This document shows, in pieces, positions 1 through 11,660 of a DNA stretch of 64,000 bases. The number at the start of each line of letters is the position of its first letter. Position 1 is the first letter of the stretch. The notes below the pieces were generated by a model. It was not told the DNA's origin. It did not search any database and saw only the letters and a program-made list of their open reading frames with translations. The position numbers and the translations under genes were made by a program. Origin of the DNA: Cristatella mucedo (Eukaryota > Bryozoa > Phylactolaemata > Cristatellidae); assembly GCA_009760855.2 (NCBI GenBank), contig WPIO01000236.1, positions 164,596 through 228,595 of the forward strand, in the 5' to 3' direction.

Positions 1-2329
1 GCATTTCGGAGCGTGCGCTGACTGGCAGCAGAGTGCTGCACCATGTTTAAAGCATTTCGCACGTAAATAACACGTTTCGCACAAGTTCGCGTCAGATCGC
101 GGAATATGTAGAAACTTCAAATCTGCATTTCGGAGCGTGGGCTGACTGACAGCAGAGTGCTGCACCATGTTTAAAGCATTTCGCATGTAAATAACACGTT
201 TCGCACAAGTTCGCACTAGATCGCGGAATATGTAGAAACTTTAAATCTGCATGTCGGAGCGTGCACTGACTGGCAGCAGAGTGCTGCACCATGTTTAAAG
301 CATTTCGCACGTAAATAACACGTTTTGCTCGAGTTCGCACCAGATCGCGGAATATGTAGAAACTTTAAATCTGCATGTCGGAGCGTGTGCTGACTGGCAG
401 CAGAGTGCTGCACCATGTTTAAAGCATTTCGCACGTAAATAACACGTTTCGCACGAGTTCGGAGCAGATCGCGGAATATCTAGAAACTTCAAATCTGCAT
501 GTCGGAGAGTGTGCTGACTGGCAGCAGAGTGCTGCACCATGTTTAAAGCATTTCGCACGTAAATAACACGTTTCGCACGAGTTCGCACCAGATCGCGGAA
601 TATGTAGAAACTTCAAATCTGCATGTCGGAGCGTGGGCTGACTGGCAGCAGAGTGCTGCACCATGTTTAAAGCATTTCGCACGTAAATAACACGTTTCGC
701 ACGAGTTCGCAGCAGATCGCGGAATATGTAGAAACTTCAAATCTTCATGTCGGAGCGTGCGCTGACTGGCAGCAGAGTGCTGCACCATGTTTAAAGCATT
801 TCGCACGTAAATAACACGTTTCGCACGAGTTCGCAGCAGATCGCGGAATATTGTAGAAACTTCAAATCTGCATGTCGGAGCGTGCGCTGACTGGCAGCAG
901 AGTGCTGCACCATGTTTAAAGCATTTCGCACGTAAATAACACGTTTCGCACGAGTTCGCAGCAGATCGCGGAATATGTAGAAACTTCAAATCTGCATTTC
1001 GGAGCGTGCGCTGACTGGCAGCAGAGTGCTGCACCATGTTTAAAGCATTTCGCACGTAAATAACACGTTTCGCACAAGTTCGCAGCAGATCGCGGGATAT
1101 GTAGAAACTTCAAATCTGCTTGTCGGAGCGTGTGCTGACTGGCAGCAGAGTGCTGCACCATGTTTAAAGCATTTCGCACGTAAAAATAACACGTTTCGCA
1201 CGAGTTCGCAGCAGATCGCGGAATATGTAGAAACTTCAAATCTGCATGTCGGAGCGTGCGCTGACTGGCAGCAGAGTGCTGCACCATGTTTAAAGCATTT
1301 CGCACGTAAATAACACGTTTCGCACGAGTTCGCAGCAGATCGCGGAATATCTAGAAACTTCAAATCTGCATGTCGGAGCGTGTGCTGACTGGCAGCAGAG
1401 TGCTGCACCATGTTTAAAGCATTTCGCACGTAAATAACACGATTTTCGCACGAGTTCGCAGCAGATCGCGGAATATGTAGAAACTTTAAATCTGCATGTC
1501 GGAGCGTGTGCTGACTGGCAGCAGAGTGCTGCACCATGTTTAAAGCATTTCGCACGTAAATAACACGTTTCGCACGAGTTTCGCAGCAGATCGCGGAATA
1601 TGTAGAAACTTCAAATCTGCATGTCGGAGCGTGCGCTGACTGGCAGCAGAGTGCTGCACCATGTTTAAAGCATTTCGCACGTAAATAACACGTTTCGCAC
1701 GAGTTCGCACCAGATCGCGGAATATGTAGAAACTTCAAATCTGCATTTCGGAGCGTGTGCTGACTGGCAGCAGAGTGCTGCACCATGTTTAAAGCATTTC
1801 GCACGTAAATAACACGTTTCGCACGAGTTCGCACCAGATCGCGGAATATGTAGAAACTTCAAATCTGCATGTCGGAGCGTGCGCTGACTGGCAGCAGAGT
1901 GCTGCACCATGTTTAAAGCATTTCGCACGTAAATAACACGTTTCGCACGAGTTCGCAGCAGATCGCGGAATATGTAGAAACTTCAAATCTGCATGTCGGA
2001 GCGTGCGCTGACTGGCAGCAGAGTGCTGCACCATGTTTAAAGCATTTCGCACGTAAATAACACGTTTCGCACGAGTTCGATGCAGATCGCGGATTATCTA
2101 GAAACTTCAAATCTGCATGTCGGAGCGTGTGCTGACTGGCAGCAGAGTGCTGCACCATGTTTAAAGCATTTCGCACGTAAATAACACGTTTCGCACAAGT
2201 TCGCATCAGATCGCGGAATATGTAGAAACTTCAAATCTGCATGTCGGAGCGTGTGCTGACTGGCAGCAGAGTGCTGCACCATGTTTAAAGCATTTCGCAC
2301 GTAAATAACACGTTTCGCACAAGTTCGCA

Positions 2330-2590
2330 TCAGATCGCGGAATGTCTAGAAACTTCCAATCTGCCTGTCGGAGCGTGTTCTGACTTGCAGCAGAGTGCTG
2401 CACCATGTTTAATGTATTTCGCACGTAAATAACACGTTTCGCACGAGTTTGCAGCAGATCGCGGAAGATGTAGAAACTTCAAATCTGCATGTCGGAGCGT
2501 GCGCTGACTGGCAGCAGAGTGCTGCACCATGTTTAAAGCATTTCGCACGTAAATAACACGTTTCGCACAAGTTCGCATCAGATCGCGGAA
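2330..2590. repeat. Partial higher-order block (types A and B)
   Basis: Two adjacent monomers carry type A marks (AATGTCTAG, TTCCAATCTGCCTG and GTTCTGACTTGCAG) followed by type B marks (TTTAATGTATTTCGC, GAGTTTGCAGCAG and GGAAGATGTAG). The expected type C does not follow; ordinary monomers with CACAAGTTCGCATCAG do. This is a fragment of the six-monomer order described at 50334. Confidence 0.65.
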
Positions 2591-5157
2591 TATGTAGAAA
2601 CTTCAAATCTGCATTTCGGAGCGTGCTGCTGACTGGCAGCAGAGTGCTGCACCATGTTTAAAGCATTTCGCACGTAAATAACACGTTTCGCACAAGTTCG
2701 CATCAGATCGCGGAATATGTAGAAACGTATAATCTGCATTTCGGAGCGTGCGCTGACTGACAGCAGAGTGCTGCACCATGTTTAAAGCATTTCGCACGTA
2801 AATAACACGTTTCGCACAAGTTCGCACCAGATCGCGGAATATGTAGAAACTTTTAAATCTGCATGTCGGAGCGTGTGCTGACTGGCAGCAGAGTGCTGCA
2901 CCATGTTTAAATCATTTCGCACGTAAACGTAAATAACACGTTTCGCAAGAGTTCGGAGCAGATCGCGGAATATCTAGAAACTTCAAATCTGCATGTCGGA
3001 GCGTGTGCTGACTGGCAGCAGAGTGCTGCACCATGTTTAAAGCATTTCGCACGTAAATAACACGTTTCGCACGAGTTCGGAGCAGATCGCGGAATATGTA
3101 GAAACTTCAAATCTGCATGTCGGAGCGTGCGCTGACTGGCAGCAGCAGAGTGCTGCACCATGTTTAAAGCATTTCGCACGTAAAATAACACGTTTCGCAC
3201 GAAGTTCGCAGCAGATCGCGGAATATGTAGAAACTTCAAATCTGCATGTCGGAGAGCGTGCCCTGACTGGCAGCAGAGTGCTGCACCATGTTTAAAGCAT
3301 TTCGCACGTAAAATAACACGTTTCGCACGAGTTCGCAGCAGATCGCGGAATATGTAGAAAACTTCAAATCTGCATGTCGGAGCGTGCGCTGACTGGCAGC
3401 AGAGTGCTGCACCATGTTTAAAGCATTTCGCACGTAAATAACACGTTTCGCACGAGTTCGCAGCAGATCGCGGAATATGTAGAAACTTTAAATCTGCATG
3501 TCGGAGCGTGTGCTGACTGGCAGCAGAGTGCTGCACCATGTTTAAAGCATTTCGCACGTAAATAACACGTTTCGCACGAGTTCGCACCAGATCGCGGAAT
3601 ATGTAGAAACTTCAAATCTGCATGTCGGAGCGTGTGCTGACTGGCAGCAGAGTGCTGCACCATGTTTAAAGCATTTCGCACGTAAATAACACGTTTCGCA
3701 CGAGTTCGCACCAGATCGCGGAATATGTAGAAACTTCAAATCTGCATGTCGGAGCGCGTGTGCTGACTGGCAGCAGAGTGCTGCACCATGTTTAAAGCAT
3801 TTCGCACGTAAATAACACGTTTCGCACAAGTTTCGCAGCAGATCGCGGAATATGTAGAAACTTCAAATCTGCATTTCGGAGCGTGCGCTGACTGGCAGCA
3901 GAGTGCTGCACCATGTTTAAAGCATTTCGCACGTAAATAACACGTTTCGCACGAGTTCGCAGCAGATCGCGGAATATGTAGAAACTTAAATCTGCATTTC
4001 GGAGCGTGGGCTGACTGGCAGCAGAGTGCTGCACCATGTTTAAAGCATTTCGCACGTAAATAACACGTTTCGCACGAGTTCGAGCAGATCGCGGATTATC
4101 TAGAAACTCCAAATCTGCATGTCGGAGCGTGTGCTGACTGGCAGCGGAGTGCTGCACTTTTTTTAAAGCATTTCGCACGTAAATAACACGTTTCGCACGA
4201 GTTCGCACCAGATCGCGGAATATGTAGAAACTTTAAATCTGCATGTCGGAGCGTGCACTGACTGGCAGCAGAGTGCTGCACCATGTTTAAAGCATTTCGC
4301 ACGTAAATAACACGTTTCGCACAAGTTCGCATCAGATCGCGGAATATGTAGAAACTTCAAATCTGCCTGTCGGAGAGTGTTCTAACTTGCAGCAGAGTGC
4401 TGCACCATGTTTAAAGCATTTCGCACGTAAATAACACGTTTCGCACGAGTTTGCAGCAGATCGCGGAAGATGTAGAAACTTCAAATCTGCATGTCGGAGC
4501 GTGCCCTGACATGCAGCAGAGTGCTGCACCATGTTTAAAGCATTTCGCACGTAAATAACACGTTTCGCACGAGTTTGCAGCAGATCGCGGAATATGTAGA
4601 AACTTCAAATCTGCATTTCGGAGCGTGCCCTGACTCGCAGCAGAGAGCTGCACCATGTTTAAAGCATTTCGCACGTAAATAACACGTTTCGCACGAGTTC
4701 GCAGCAGCAGATCGCGGAATATGTAGAAACTTTAAATCTGCATGTCGGAGCGTGCGCTGGCTGGCAGCAGAGTGCTGCACCATGTTTAAAGCATTCGCAC
4801 GTAAATAACACGTTTCGCACGAGTTTGCAGCAGATCGCGGAATATGTAGAAACTTCAAATCTGCATTTCGGAGCGTGTGCTGACTGGCAGCAGAGTGCTG
4901 CACCATGTTTAAAGCATTTCGCACGTAAATAACACGTTTCGCACGAGTTCGCACCAGATCGCGGAATATGTAAAAACTTTAAATCTGCATGTCGGAGCGT
5001 GTGCTGACTGGCAGCAGAGTGCTGCACCATGTTTTAAAGCATTTCGCACGTAAATAACACGTTTCGCACGAGTTCGGAGCAGATCGCGGAATATGTAGAA
5101 ACTTCAAATCTGCATGTCGGAGCGTAAGCTGACTGGCAGCAGAGTGCTGCACCATGT

Positions 5158-5470
5158 TTAATGCATTTCGCACGTAAATAACACGTTTCGCACGAGTTTG
5201 CAGCAGATCGCGGAAGATGTAGAAACTTCAAATCTGCATGTCGGAGCGTGCCCTGACATGCAGCAGAGTGCTGCACCATGTTTAAAGCATTTCGCACGTT
5301 AATAACACGTTTGGCACGAGTTCGCAGCAGATCGCGGAATATGCAGAAACTTTAAATCTGCATGTCGGAGCGTGCGCTGGCTGGCAACAAAGTGCTGCAC
5401 CATGTTTAAAGCATATCGCACGTAAATAACACGTTTCGCACGAGTTTGCAGCAAATCGCGGAATATGTAG
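5158..5470. repeat. Partial higher-order block (types B, C and D)
   Basis: The order is type B (TTTAATGCATTTCGC, GGAAGATGTAG, CCCTGACATGCAG), type C (CACGTTAATAACACG, TTTGGCACGAG, GCTGGCTGGCAACAAAG at about 5376-5392) and a type D start (GCATATCGCACG). The same succession occurs near 44940-45240, 49960-50210 and 50425-50720. The CAACAAAG change in the hairpin region marks type C and breaks the inverted repeat of unit positions 25-39. Confidence 0.65.
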
Positions 5471-6846
5471 AAACTTCAAATCTGCATTTCGGAGCGTGGG
5501 CTGACTGGCAGCAGAGTGCTGCACCATGTTTAAAGCATTTCGCACGTAAATAACACGTTTCGCACGAGTTCGCACCAGATCGCGGAATATGTAGAAACTT
5601 CAAATCTGCATTTCGGAGCGTGTGCTGACATGCAGCAGAGTGCTGCACCATGTTTAAAGCATTTCGCACGTAAATAACACGTTTCGCACGAGTTTGCAGC
5701 AGATCGCGGAATATGTAGAAACTTCAAATCTGCATTTCGGAGCGTGCGCTTGCTCCCAGCAGAGTGCTGCACCATGTTTAAAGCATTTCGCACGTAAATA
5801 ACACGTTTCGCACGAGTTCGCACCAGATCGCGGAATATGTAGAAACTTCAAATCTGCATTTCGGAGCGTGCGCTGACTGGCAGCAGAGTGCTGCACCATG
5901 TTTAAAGCATTTCGCACGTAAATAACACGTTTCGCACGAGTTCGCAGCAGATCGCGGAATATGTAGAAACTTCAAATCTGCATGTCGGAGCGTGAGCTGA
6001 CTGGCAGCAGAGTGCTGCACCATGTTTAAAGCATTTCGCACGTAAATAACACGTTTCGCACGAGTTCGCACCAGATCGCGGAATGTGTAAAAACTCCAAA
6101 TCTGCATGTCGGGGCCTGCCCTGACATGCAGCAGAGTGCGGCACCATGTTTAAAGCATTTCGCACGTAAATAACACGTTTCGCACGAGTTCGCAGCAGAT
6201 CGCGGAATATGTAGAAACTTCAAATCTGCATGTCGGAGCGTGAGCTGACTGGCAGCAGAGTGCTGCACCATGTTTAAAGCATTTCGCACGTAAATAACAC
6301 GATTCGCACAAGTTTGCATCAGATCGCGGAATATGTAGAAACTTCAAATCTGCATTTCGGAGCGTGCGCTGACTGGCAGCAGAGTGCTGCACCATGTTTA
6401 AAGCATTTCGCACGTAAATAACACGTTTCGCACGAGTTCGCAGCAGATCGCGGAAGATGAAGAAACTTCAAATCTGCATGTCGGAGCGTGCCCTGACATG
6501 CAGCAGAGTGCTGCACCATGTTTAAAGCATTTCGCACGTAAATAACACGTTTCGCACGAGTTCGCAGCAGATCGCGGAATATGTAGAAACTTTAAATCTG
6601 CATGTCGGAGCGTGCACTGACTGGCAGCAGAGTGCTGCACCATGTTTAAGCATTTCGCACGTAAATAACACGTTTCGCACGAGTTCGGAGCAGATCGCGG
6701 AATATCTAGAAACTTCAAATCTGCATGTCGGAGCGTGTGCTGACTGGCAGCAGAGTGCTGCACCATGTTTAAAGCATTTCGCACGTAAATAACACGTTTC
6801 GCACGAGTTCGCATCAGATCGCGGAATATGTAGAAACTTCAAATCT

Positions 6847-6998
6847 GCATGTCGGAGCGTGTGCTGACTGGCAGCAGAGTGCTGCACCATGTTTAAAGCA
6901 TTTCGCACGTAAAAAAAACACGTTTCGCACAAGTTCGCAGCAGATCGGTTTCGCACAAGTTCGCACCAGATCGCGGAATATGTAGAAACTTTAAATCT
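6847..6998. repeat. Rearranged monomer, 152 bp (+28)
   Basis: The unit contains GTTTCGCACAAGTTCGCA...CAGATCG twice in a row, joined at about 6957, the first copy with GCAGCAG and the second with GCACCAG. That accounts for 26 extra bases. The other two come from a longer A run at about 6911-6918, where AAATAA has become an uninterrupted run of A. The duplication ends inside the TCGC decamer region, which offers short homology for slippage. Confidence 0.8.
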
Positions 6999-6999
6999 G

Positions 7000-9650
7000 C
7001 ATGTCGGAGCGTGCGCTGACTGGCAGCAGAGTGCTGCACCATGTTTAAAGCATTTCGCACGTAAATAACACGTTTCGCAAGAGTTCGCAGCAGATCGCGG
7101 AATATGTAGAAATTTTAAATCTGCATGTCGGAGCGTGTGCTGACTGGCAGCAGAGTGCTGCACCATGTTTAAAGCATTTCGCACGTAAATAACACGTTTC
7201 GCAAGAGTTTGCAGCAGATCGCGGAATATGTAGAAACTTCAAATCTGCATGTCGGAGCGTGCGCTGACTGGCAGCAGAGTGCTGCACCATGTTTAAAGCA
7301 TTTCGCACGTAAATAACACGTTTCGCACGAGTTCGCAGCAGATCGCGGAATATGTAGAAACTTCAAATCTGCATGTCGGAGCGTGTGCTGACATGCAGCA
7401 GAGTGCTGCACCATGTTTAAAGCATTCCGCACGTAAATAACACGTTTGGCACGAGTTCGCAGCAGATCGCGGAATATGTAGAAACTTTAAATCTGCATGT
7501 CGGAGCGTGCGCTGACTGGCAGCAGAGTGCTGCACCATGTTTAAAGCATTTCGCACGTAAATAACACGTTTCGCACGAGTTTGCAGCAGATCGCGGAATA
7601 TGTAGAAACTTCAAATCTGCATGTCGGAGCGTGCGCTGACTGGCAGCAGAGTGCTGCACCATGTTTAAAGCATTTCGCACGTAAATAACACGTTTCGCAC
7701 GAGTTCGCAGCAGATCGCGGAATATGTAGAAACTTCAAATCTGCATGTCGGAGCGTGCGCTGACTGGCAGCAGAGTGCTGCACCATGTTTAAAGCATTTC
7801 GCACGTAAATAACACGTTTCGCAGAGTTCGCAGCAGATCGCGGAATATGTAGAAACTTCAAATCTGCATGTCGGAGCGTGTGTTCTGACTGGCAGCAGAG
7901 TGCTGCACCATGTTTAAAGCATTTCGCACGTAAATAACACGTTTCGCACGAGTTTCGCATCAGATCGCGGAATATGTAGAAACTTCAAATCTGCATTTCG
8001 GAGCGTGCGCTGACTGGCAGCAGAGTGCTGCACCATGTTTAAAGCATTTCGCACGTAAATAACACGTTTCGCACGAGTTCGCATCAGATCGCGGAATATG
8101 TAGAAACATATAATCTGCATTTCGGAGCGTGGGCTGACTGGCAGCAGAGTGCTGCACCATGTTTAAAGCATTTCGCACGTAAATAACACGTTTCGCACGA
8201 GTTCGCAGCAGATCGCGGAATATGTAGAAACTTTAAATCTGCATGTCGGAGCGTGCGCTGACTGGCAGCAGAGTGCTGCACCATGTTTAAAGCATTTCGC
8301 ACGTAAATAACACGTTTCGCACGAGTTCGCAGCAGATCGCGGAATATGTAGAAACTTCAAATCTGCATGTCGGAGCGTGGGCTGACTGGCAGCAGAGTGC
8401 TGCACCATGTTTAAAGCATTTCGCACGTAAATAACACGTTTCGCACGAGTTCGCAGCAGATCGCGGAATATGTAGAAACTTCAAATCTGCATGTCGGAGC
8501 GTGCGCTGACTGGCAGCAGAGTGCTGCACCATGTTTAAAGCATTTCGCACGTAAATAACACGTTTCGCACGAGTTCGCAGCAGATCGCGGAATATCTAGA
8601 AACTTCAAATCTGCATGTCGGAGCGTGGGCTGACTGGCAGCAGAGTGCTGCACCATGTTTAAAGCATTTCGCACGTAAATAACACGTTTCGCACGAGTTC
8701 GCAGCAGATCGCGGAATATGTAGAAACTTAAATCTGCATGTCGGAGCGTGTGCTGACTGGCAGCAGAGTGCTGCACCATGTTTAAAGCATTTCGCACGTA
8801 AATAACACGTTTCGCACGAGTTCGCACCAGATCGCGGAATGTAGAAACTTCAAATCTGCATGTCGGAGCGTGGGCTGACTGGCAGCAGAGTGCTGCACCA
8901 TGTTTAAAGCATTTCGCACGTAAATAACACGTTTCGCACGAGTTCGCAGCAGATCGCGGAATATCTAGAAACTTCAAATCTGCATGTCGGAGCGTGCGCT
9001 GACTGGCAGCAGAGTGCTGCACCATGTTTAAAGCATTTCGCACGTAAATAACACGTTTCGCACGAGTTTGCAGCAGATCGCGGAAGATGTAGAAACTTCA
9101 AATCTGCATGTCGGAGCGTGTGCTGACTGGCAGCAGAGTGCTGCACCATGTTTAAAGCATTTCGCACGTAAATAACACGTTTCGCACGAGTTCGCAGCAG
9201 ATCGCGGAATATGTAGAAACTTTAAATCTGCATGTCGGAGCGTGCGCTGACTGGCAGCAGAGTGCTGCACCATGTTTAAAGCATTTCGCACGTAAATAAC
9301 ACGTTTCGCACGAGTTCGCTACAGATCGCGGAATATGTAGAAACTTCAAATCTGCATGTCGGAGCGTGCGCTGACTGGCAGCAGAGTGCTGCACCATGTT
9401 TAAAGCATTTCGCACGTAAATAACACGTTTCGCACGAGTTCGGAGCAGATCGCGGAATGTGTAGAAACTTCAAATCTGCATGTCGGACCGTGGGCTGACT
9501 GGCAGCAGAGTTCTGCACCATGTTTAAAGCATTTCGCACGTAAATAACACGTTTCGCACAAGTTCGCACCAGATCGCGGAATATGTAGAAACTTCAAATC
9601 TGCATTTCGGAGCGTGAGCTGACTGGCAGCAGAGTGCTGCACCATGTTTA
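7000..9650. repeat. Near-consensus stretch of the array
   Basis: About 21 consecutive monomers differ from the reference almost only at the common variable sites (unit positions 5, 16-17, 84, 90-93 and 118). Length changes are few: one base lost near 7822, two gained near 7870, one gained near 7953, one lost near 8728 and two lost near 8840. The distinctive monomer types of the 744-bp higher-order unit are essentially absent. Confidence 0.6.
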
Positions 9651-9680
9651 AAGCATTTCGCACGTAAATAACACGTTTCG

Positions 9681-11660
9681 CAAGAGTTCGGAGCAGATCG
9701 CGGAATGTCTAGAAACTTTCAAATCTGCATGTCGGAGCGTGTTCTGACTTGCAGCAGAGTGCTGCACCATGTTTAATGCATTTCGCACGTAAATAACACG
9801 TTTCGCACGAGTTTGCAGCAGATCGCGGAAGATGTAGAAACTTCAAATCTGCATGTCGGAGCGTGCCCTGACATGCAGCAGAGTGCTGCACCATGTTTAA
9901 AGCATTTCGCACGTAAATAACACGTTTCGCACGAGTTCGCAGCAGATCGCGGAATATGTAGAAACTTTAAATCTGCATGTCGGAGCGTGCGCTGACTGGC
10001 AGCAGAGTGCTGCACCATGTTTAAAGCATTTCGCACGTAAATAACACGTTTCGCACAAGTTTGCATCAGATCGCGGAATATGTAGAAACGTATAATCTGC
10101 ATTTCGGAGCGTGTGCTGACTGACAGCAGAGTGCTGCACCATGTTTAAAGCATTTCGCACGTAAATAACACGTTTCGCACGAGTTCGCACCAGATCGCGG
10201 AATATGTAGAAACTTTAAATCTGCATGTCGGAGCGTGCACTGACTGGCAGCAGAGTGCTGCACCATGTTTAAAGCATTTCGCACGTAAATAACACGTTTC
10301 GCAAGAGTTCGGAGCAGATCGCGGAATATCTAGAAACTTCCAATCTGCCTGTCGGAGCGTGTGCTGACTTGCAGCAGAGTGCTGCACCATGTTTAAAGCA
10401 TTTCGCACGTAAATAACACGTTTCGCAAGAGTTCGGAGCAGATCGCGGAAATGTCTAGAAACTTTAAATCTGCCCTGTCGGAGCGTGTGCTGACTTGCAG
10501 CAGAGTGCTGCACCATGTTTAAAGCATTTCGCACGTAAATAACACGTTTCGCACGAGTTCGCAGCAGATCGCGGAATATGTAGAAACTTCAAATCTGCAT
10601 GTCGGAGCGTGAGCTGACTGGCAGCAGAGTGCTGCACCATGTTTAAAGCATTTCGCACGTAAATAACACGTTTCGCACGAGTTCGCATCAGATCGCGGAA
10701 TATGTAGAAACTTCAAATCTGCATTTCGGAGCGTGAGCTGACTGGCAGCAGAGTGCTGCACCATGTTTAAAGCATTTCGCACGTAAATAACACGTTTCGC
10801 AAGAGTTCGGAGCAGATCGCGGAATATGTAGAAACTTCAAATCTGCCTGTCGGAGCGTGTGGTGACTGGCAGCAGAGTGCTGCACCAATTTTAATGCATT
10901 TCGCACGTAAATAACACGTTTCGCACGAGTTTGCAGCAGATCGCGGAAGATGTAGAAACTTCAAATCTGCATGTCGGAGCGTGCCCTGACATGCAGCAGA
11001 GTGCTGCACCATGTTTAAAGCATTTCGCACGTAAATAACACGTTTCGCACGAGTTCGCAGCAGATCGCGGAATATGTAGAAACTTTAAATCTGCATGTCG
11101 GAGCGTGCGCTGACTGGCAGCAGAGTGCTGCACCATGTTTAAAGCATTTCGCACGTAAATAACACGTTTCGCACGAGTTCGCAGCAGATCGCGGAATATG
11201 TAGAAACTTCAAATCTGCATTTCGGAGCGTGGGCTGACTGGCAGCAGAGTGCTGCACCATGTTTAAAGCATTTCGCACGTAAATAACACGTTTCGCACAA
11301 GTTCGCATCAGATCGCGGAATATGTAGAAACGTATATTCTGCATTTCGGAGCGTGCGCTGACTGACAGAAGAGTGCTGCACGATGTTTAAAGCATTTCGC
11401 ACGTAAATAACACGTTTGGTACGAGTTCGCAGCGGATCGCGGAATATGCAGAAACTTTAAATCTGCATGTCGGAGCGTGCACTGACTGGCAGCAGAGTGC
11501 TGCACCATGTTTAAAGCATTTCGCACGTAAATAACACGTTTCGCAAGAGTTCGCAGCAGATCGCGGAATATGTAGAAACTTCAAATCTGCATTTCGGAGC
11601 GTGCGCTGACTGGCAGCAGAGTGCTGCACCATGTTTAAAGCATTTCGCACGTAAATAACA
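9681..11660. repeat. Higher-order repeat block 1
   Basis: CAAGAGTTCG, the mark of type A monomers, starts at 9681, 10302, 10426, 10800 and 11544. The spacings are 621 (5 x 124 + 1), 124, 374 (3 x 124 + 2) and exactly 744 (6 x 124). Between anchors come type B (GAGTTTGCAG with GGAAGATGTAG and CCCTGACATG), type C-like monomers, type E (AGAAACGTATA, CATTTCGG, GACTGACAG) and type F (TTTAAATCTGCATG with GCACTGACTGG). The 9681-10302 copy has five monomers and lacks a separate type D. Confidence 0.75.

Noticed and set aside
2070-2090. Possible RNA polymerase III B box (GTTCGATGC), hinting at a tRNA-derived unit
   Set aside because: Only this copy has GTTCGA with the right spacing; the consensus reads GTTCGCAGC. 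The candidate A box (TGGCAGCAGAG) mismatches at a key position, and no tRNA-like fold or terminator T run is found.
4150-4170. T-rich tract GCACTTTTTTTAAAGC, possible terminator (also near 23470)
   Set aside because: It is a local change of CCATGTTT to a T run in two copies and not part of any transcript structure. It is better read as a shared monomer variant.
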